Shown here piece after piece: positions 30,852 to 34,890 of a DNA stretch of 34,890 nt. The DNA comes from Massiliimicrobium timonense. GTDB lineage: Bacteria; Bacillota_I; Bacilli_A; Erysipelotrichales; Coprobacillaceae. The stretch spans positions 1 to 34,890 of the forward strand of contig NZ_NFLJ01000035.1 in NCBI RefSeq assembly GCF_002160865.1, given 5' to 3'. The translations under genes were made by a program, and so were the position numbers. The notes beneath the pieces were generated by a model, which did not search any database, was not told where the DNA came from, and saw only the letters and a program-made list of their open reading frames with translations. Every line of letters begins with the position of its first letter. Position 1 is the stretch's first letter.

Positions 30852-32770
30852 TAAAAATCCCCTCCCAATTCTTTAATCGCATTTAATAAACCACCTTGTA
30901 AAATCATCACTTTTTCTCTAGGTGCTAAAGTCAACTGTGTTGATAAAGTTTCTTTTGTTTGAACATTTTGAACAATGATGGGTTCATCTTTTTCAACTGA
31001 TTCTTTAACATTCAATAATACATATTCATCTTCTTCATTAAAGAAATCATAACCTTTCTGATCAATCACAATCGGTAAAATACCATTATTAATCAAATTA
31101 GAACGATGAATTCTTGCAAAAGATAAAGCAAAAATAGCTCTAATCTTTAAATAATTAGGGACTAAAGCAGCATGTTCTCTTGAAGAACCTTGTCCATAAT
31201 TATCTCCCCCAACAATAAATCCACCATGATTTTCCTTCGCTCTTGTATAGAACTGATCGTCCACTTTTGAAAAAGCAAATTTCGCAAGATGAGGGACATT
31301 TGATCTAAATGGTAAAAGTTTTGAATCTGATGGAACAATATGATCGGTTGAAATATTATCCCCTACTTTTAATACAACTTTTCCTTGAATATCATCATTT
31401 AATTTTTCACCACGAGGAACAGGTTTAATATTTGGTCCCATATAAACTTCTGTTTGTGGATCATATTCATCAATAAAGAAATTCTGATTTTTAATAAATG
31501 GCGTCATTGGTACTTCATCTAAAGACATATCATCTTCAAACTGACAAGATAAATATCCTTTAATCGCAGAAAGAGCTGCCACTTCTGGTGATACGAGATA
31601 CACTCCAGCATCATTTGTTCCTGAACGTCCCTTAAAGTTACGATTAATTGTTCTTAAAGAAATCCCTTGAGAAAGAGGGGCCTGTCCCATACCAATACAT
31701 GGTCCACATCCACATTCTAAGATTCTTGCGCCAGCATGAATCATATCAGCCAAAGCTCCATTTTGTGATAACATAGCCAAAATACTCGAAGAACCCGGTG
31801 CAATAACTAAAGACACATGATCAGCCACTTTACGTCCTTTTAAAATCTTAGCTGCACGCATCATATCTGCAAATGATGAATTCGTACATGAACCAATAAC
31901 CACCTGATGAATATGCATTCCTTCTAATTCCTTGACTGCCACAACAGCATCAGGACTATGAGGTTTTGCAACCATTGGTTCCAATGTTGATAAATCAATA
32001 TCCAATCTTTCATCATATTTTGCATCTGCATCTGCTTTGAATTCAACATAATCTTCTTCTCGACCTTGTTGCTTTAAATATTCTAAAGTTCTTTCATCAG
32101 TAGGAAAAATAGATGTTGTTGCTCCAAGTTCAGCTCCCATATTACAAATAGTTGCTCGATCCGTTAAAGATAATGAAGCGATACCTTCCCCTGTATACTC
32201 AACAATTTTATTGACACCACCTTTGACACTCAAGATTTGTAAAATCTTTAAAATGATATCTTTAGCACTCACCCAAGAAGCTTTCTTCCCTGTTAAATTC
32301 ACTTGAATTACACTTGGGCATTGTAAATAATATTTTCCTGTCGCCATAGCCACTGCAACATCCAATCCACCAGCTCCAATCGCAATCATTCCCATCGCCC
32401 CACAAGTTGGTGTATGTGAATCACTACCGACTAATGTTTTTCCTGGTTTTGAAAAATTTTCTAACTGTAACTGATGACAAACACCATTTCCCGGTTTAGA
32501 AAAAGTAATCCCATGCTTTTTCGCCACACTACGAATAAACTCATGATCATCCATATTTTCAAATCCCGTCTGCAACATATTATGATCAATATAAGCCACA
32601 GCTTTTTCAACTGCCACCTTTCCTGTATCCATGGCTTCTAACTGTAGATAAGCCATTGTTCCTGTAGAATCCTGTGTTAATGTCTGGTCGATTCCTATAC
32701 AAATAGGTGTTCCCGGAATTAACTCTCCTTCTTTTAAATGTGCCTGTAAAACTTTATATGCTAAATTCAT
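30851..32770 (-). CDS. acn: Aconitate hydratase
   Basis: 639 residues, the shorter monomeric bacterial aconitase form, converting citrate to isocitrate. The 4Fe-4S ligands are visible in IGSCTNSSFADM (one Cys) and ECGCGPCIGMGQ (two Cys). SDSHTPTCGAMGMIAIGAGG and the swivel-domain motifs GSSREHAALVPNYLKIRAIF and SFARIHRSNLINNGILP are intact. The ATG at 32770 is preferred to GTG 32779 because AAGGGG lies eight bases upstream. It heads the acn-icd-gntR operon; with icd it makes 2-oxoglutarate for glutamate synthesis, a common use of a partial TCA branch in fermenters. Citrate synthase is not in the window. Confidence 0.94.
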   Translation of the reverse strand: MNLAYKVLQAHLKEGELIPGTPICIGIDQTLTQDSTGTMAYLQLEAMDTGKVAVEKAVAYIDHNMLQTGFENMDDHEFIRSVAKKHGITFSKPGNGVCHQLQLENFSKPGKTLVGSDSHTPTCGAMGMIAIGAGGLDVAVAMATGKYYLQCPSVIQVNLTGKKASWVSAKDIILKILQILSVKGGVNKIVEYTGEGIASLSLTDRATICNMGAELGATTSIFPTDERTLEYLKQQGREEDYVEFKADADAKYDERLDIDLSTLEPMVAKPHSPDAVVAVKELEGMHIHQVVIGSCTNSSFADMMRAAKILKGRKVADHVSLVIAPGSSSILAMLSQNGALADMIHAGARILECGCGPCIGMGQAPLSQGISLRTINRNFKGRSGTNDAGVYLVSPEVAALSAIKGYLSCQFEDDMSLDEVPMTPFIKNQNFFIDEYDPQTEVYMGPNIKPVPRGEKLNDDIQGKVVLKVGDNISTDHIVPSDSKLLPFRSNVPHLAKFAFSKVDDQFYTRAKENHGGFIVGGDNYGQGSSREHAALVPNYLKIRAIFALSFARIHRSNLINNGILPIVIDQKGYDFFNEEDEYVLLNVKESVEKDEPIIVQNVQTKETLSTQLTLAPREKVMILQGGLLNAIKELGGDF

Positions 32771-32790
32771 TTTGATCACCCCTTATATTT

Positions 32791-32802
32791 ATTGTATACA
32801 AT
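32791..32802. promoter_or_regulatory. Perfect palindrome ATTGTATACAAT, probable GntR operator
   Basis: A perfect 12-bp palindrome overlaps the -10 and start region of the acn promoter. TTGTATACAA-type palindromes are typical of FadR-subfamily GntR regulators, and the operon encodes one. Binding here would block RNA polymerase, giving autoregulated repression. Confidence 0.6.
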
Positions 32803-32829
32803 TATACAAGGTTATGTTTAAACAATCAA
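32801..32829 (-). promoter_or_regulatory. Promoter of the acn-icd-gntR operon
   Basis: Minus strand: -35 TTGATT (32824-32829), exactly 17 bp, perfect -10 TATAAT (32801-32806), about 30 bp upstream of the acn ATG. This is the best sigma-A-type promoter in the window. Confidence 0.75.
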
Positions 32830-32844
32830 CAATAACTTTTAGAG

Positions 32845-32873
32845 TTTATATTTTCAATGATGTATGTTACAAT
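32845..32873 (+). promoter_or_regulatory. Candidate promoter of the ABC-F gene
   Basis: TTTATA (32845-32850), 17 bp, TACAAT (32868-32873). It would start transcription only about 10 bases before the ATG at 32890, leaving almost no leader, so either the promoter or the start choice could be slightly off. Confidence 0.35.
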
Positions 32874-32889
32874 GGACAAGGTGATAAAT

Positions 32890-34752
32890 ATGATACTAGC
32901 TTGTTCATCTTTAAAAAAATCATTTCAGGGAACTGATTTACTTAAAGATATTACTTTTAAAATTGAAAAACATGATAAATTAGCTATTATTGGTGTCAAT
33001 GGTGCTGGTAAGACAACCTTATTAAGAATCATCTGTGGTGAGGAAAGTTATGACAGCGGTGAAATCTTTATGCCTAAAAATACCAAAATAGGCTATTTAT
33101 CACAACATAATACACTCAATCCTAATTTGACTGTCTATCAGGCATTAGAGGATGTTTTTCAATCCTTAATCATGAAAGAAAAGCGTCTTCGTGAACTTGA
33201 ACAACAAATGTCCTCTCATCAACATTTAGATTCTATTATGGATGAATATGAACGCTTAACATATGAATTTGAAAGTCAGGATGGTTATAGCTACCAAAGT
33301 CAAATCAAAGGTGTTTTAAAAGGCTTAGGTTTTGATGAATCTATGTGGGATATGCCTATTTCTATTTTATCCGGTGGGCAAAAAACACGTCTTTCTTTAG
33401 GAAGATTATTATTATTAAAACCAGACCTTTTACTTTTAGATGAACCAACCAATCATTTAGATGTAGAATCCATTGAATGGCTGGAAAATTATTTAAAAAA
33501 CTATCCTCATGCCATTATTATGGTATCTCATGACCGTTATTTCATTGATCAAATTTCTAATCAGATTGTAGAAATTGAACACGGCAAAGCCACAACTTAT
33601 AAATGTTCATACCAAGAATATGCTATCATTAAAAAGCACAATCGTGAAGTTGAATTAAAACATTATATTGATAATCAAAAAGAAATCAAACGTATGCAGG
33701 AAAGCATTGATTTATTAAAGTCATTTAATCGTGAAAAACAGGTCAAACGTGCTGAAAGTAAAGAAAAAGCACTCGCAAAAATGGAAAAAGTCGAAAAACC
33801 AGATGCCCTGCCACAAGCTATACGTATTCAATTTCAACCTTTAGTAGAATCAGGCTACGATGTTCTCAAAGTCAAAGACTTAGCGATGGCATTTGATAAA
33901 CCTTTATTTGAACATATCAGCTTTGAAGTCAAAAAGCAGCAACGTGTCGCTTTAATTGGGCCTAATGGTATTGGGAAGACAACATTATTTCATCTTATTT
34001 TAAATGATTATATGCCGACTTCTGGTAAAATCAAATTAGGAACAAAAGTTATGATTGGTTACTATGATCAGGAACATACATCATTATCATTCCATAAAAC
34101 TATTTTTCAGGAAATTAGTGATACATATCCCCAAATGAATAACACGGAAATTAGAAATGCCTGTGCATCTTTTCAATTTAAAGGTGATGATGTCTTTAAA
34201 ACAATTGATGTTTTATCTGGTGGAGAACGTGGACGTATCGTTTTAATGAAACTTTTGCTGTCACGTTGTAATTTTTTGATTCTTGATGAACCAACTAATC
34301 ATTTGGATATTGAATCTAAAGAAGTTTTAGAAGATGCTTTATTATCTTTTGAAGGAACAATCTTATTTATTAGTCATGACCGTTATTTTATTAATAAACT
34401 TGCCACACAGGTGGTTGAAATGAACGCTCATGGATGTCATGTCTATACAGGAAATTACTCACAATACTTAGATAAAAAAGTAGAAACCAAAGAAACAAAA
34501 GAAAAAAATCAATCTTATATAGAAAACAAAAAAGCCCAATCATTACAACGTAAACATCAAAATCAAATCAAAAAGATAGAAAAAGAAATCTCTCATTTGG
34601 AAGAACAAATAAAAGATTTCAATCATCAACTCCAACAAGAAGATGTTTTAAATGATTATAAAAAATATAACGAAGTCACTCAAAACATCGATGAAACAAA
34701 TCGTCAACTTGAAGATCTTCTAGAACAATGGGAAAATATGCAAATGGATTAA
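32890..34752 (+). CDS. ABC-F family ATPase (YdiF/Uup-like)
   Basis: 620 residues with two ABC domains and no membrane helices, the ABC-F class that acts on ribosomes (translation factors, some antibiotic-protection proteins). Domain 1 has GVNGAGKTTLL, LSGGQKTRLSLGR and LLLLDEPTNHLD. The P-site-tRNA interaction linker (about 250-300) is basic (SFNREKQVKRAESKEKALAK). Domain 2 has GPNGIGKTTLF, LSGGERGRIVLMK and LILDEPTNHLD. A C-terminal coiled coil (about 545-620) is the Uup/YdiF-type extension. The ATG at 32890 is chosen because AAGGTGAT precedes it and homologues start near ILACSSLKKSF; an ORF start at 32857 has no ribosome site. The linker is of ordinary length, so housekeeping function is more likely than resistance. 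Confidence 0.92.
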   Translation: MILACSSLKKSFQGTDLLKDITFKIEKHDKLAIIGVNGAGKTTLLRIICGEESYDSGEIFMPKNTKIGYLSQHNTLNPNLTVYQALEDVFQSLIMKEKRLRELEQQMSSHQHLDSIMDEYERLTYEFESQDGYSYQSQIKGVLKGLGFDESMWDMPISILSGGQKTRLSLGRLLLLKPDLLLLDEPTNHLDVESIEWLENYLKNYPHAIIMVSHDRYFIDQISNQIVEIEHGKATTYKCSYQEYAIIKKHNREVELKHYIDNQKEIKRMQESIDLLKSFNREKQVKRAESKEKALAKMEKVEKPDALPQAIRIQFQPLVESGYDVLKVKDLAMAFDKPLFEHISFEVKKQQRVALIGPNGIGKTTLFHLILNDYMPTSGKIKLGTKVMIGYYDQEHTSLSFHKTIFQEISDTYPQMNNTEIRNACASFQFKGDDVFKTIDVLSGGERGRIVLMKLLLSRCNFLILDEPTNHLDIESKEVLEDALLSFEGTILFISHDRYFINKLATQVVEMNAHGCHVYTGNYSQYLDKKVETKETKEKNQSYIENKKAQSLQRKHQNQIKKIEKEISHLEEQIKDFNHQLQQEDVLNDYKKYNEVTQNIDETNRQLEDLLEQWENMQMD

Positions 34753-34770
34753 AGATAACTCTTTAATCCA
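34745..34770 (+). terminator. Hairpin spanning the ABC-F stop codon
   Basis: TGGATTAAAGA (34745-34755) and TCTTTAATCCA (34760-34770) form an 11-bp stem with a 4-nt loop that includes the stop codon. Only a short TTT follows, so alone it may be a weak terminator or an mRNA 3' protecting structure. Confidence 0.5.
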
Positions 34771-34776
34771 TTTCAG

Positions 34777-34815
34777 GCTGTTGACAAAGTAAAAAGTCAA
34801 CAGCTTTTAGTTTTC
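34777..34815 (+). terminator. Intrinsic terminator after the ABC-F gene
   Basis: GCTGTTGAC (34777-34785) and GTCAACAGC (34796-34804) form a perfect 9-bp stem followed by TTTTAGTTTT. It forms a tandem with the hairpin immediately upstream. Confidence 0.8.
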
Positions 34816-34841
34816 AAATAGAAAAATATATGGTATTATAT

Positions 34842-34890
34842 CTATTGTCGTGGATGACTTCGTTCCAAATATGCAAATTTTGAGGCTCCA
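34842..34890 (-). CDS. Possible 3' end of a leftward gene running off the window
   Basis: From the right edge the minus strand is open for 15 codons (GASKFAYLERSHPRQ) to a TAG at 34842-34844. The text is less AT-biased than random sequence here and could be the end of a converging gene or transposase, but it is too short to identify. Confidence 0.2.
   Translation of the reverse strand, partial: GASKFAYLERSHPRQ

Noticed and set aside
30511-30876. 121-codon open frame antisense to icd
   Set aside because: Fully contained opposite a well-conserved enzyme gene; no start signals and no recognisable domain.
32890-34752. Antibiotic-resistance ABC-F protein
   Set aside because: The inter-domain linker is of ordinary length and the C-terminal coiled coil is of the YdiF/Uup type, which points to a housekeeping translation factor.
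1-34890. CRISPR array, tRNA or rRNA genes
   Set aside because: No regularly spaced direct repeats, no cloverleaf with the GGTTCRA arm and no rRNA-like conserved blocks were seen on either strand.

Overview
The window is AT-rich DNA from a low-GC Firmicute (Bacillota). The LoaP-type antiterminator, the CpsB/CpsC/CpsD phosphoregulatory set, the strong AGGAGG-type ribosome sites and the small citrate-to-2-oxoglutarate operon suggest a gut Erysipelotrichia/Coprobacillaceae-like bacterium. The taxon is an inference; no rRNA or tRNA is present to test it.

Left two thirds (about 1-21240): a capsule or exopolysaccharide locus built around a divergent promoter region near 17.75-17.99 kb. Leftward runs a long biosynthetic series: a membrane-bound UDP-sugar 4,6-dehydratase, loaP, a weak intrinsic terminator, the initiating sugar-phosphate transferase, a UDP-ketosugar reductase/epimerase, three family 2 glycosyltransferases, one GT-B glycosyltransferase, an O-acetyltransferase, UDP-GlcNAc 2-epimerase, a Wzy polymerase, UDP-glucose dehydrogenase, a Wzx flippase and a pyruvyl transferase. 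Rightward runs a four-gene operon: chain-length/co-polymerase protein (CpsC), PHP-type tyrosine phosphatase (CpsB), BY-kinase (CpsD) and a membrane-anchored GDS-motif protein. The product is most likely an acidic (glucuronate, pyruvate), partly acetylated, Wzx/Wzy-made polymer. The series is interrupted by a decayed IS110 transposase (4.09-5.02 kb) and a decayed stretch (10.9-12.1 kb). Its left end abuts the end of an IS3-family element that supplies the stop codon of the last gene.

Middle (21.2-25.9 kb): accessory genes. These are a self-contained AAA-ATPase/PD-(D/E)XK nuclease protein between two terminators, a small zinc-ribbon ORF with a probable frameshifted upstream part, and a tightly coupled pair of coiled-coil proteins of unknown function that share a motif. 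The pair is the best candidate here for an undescribed system.

Right third (25.9-34.9 kb): a GH4 6-phospho-beta-glucosidase; a graveyard of regulator and AAA/DUF4143 ATPase fragments; an acn-icd-gntR operon with a clear promoter and a perfect 12-bp palindrome that is probably the operator of its own GntR regulator; and a divergent ABC-F ATPase followed by hairpins. No CRISPR array, rRNA, tRNA or replication origin was seen.
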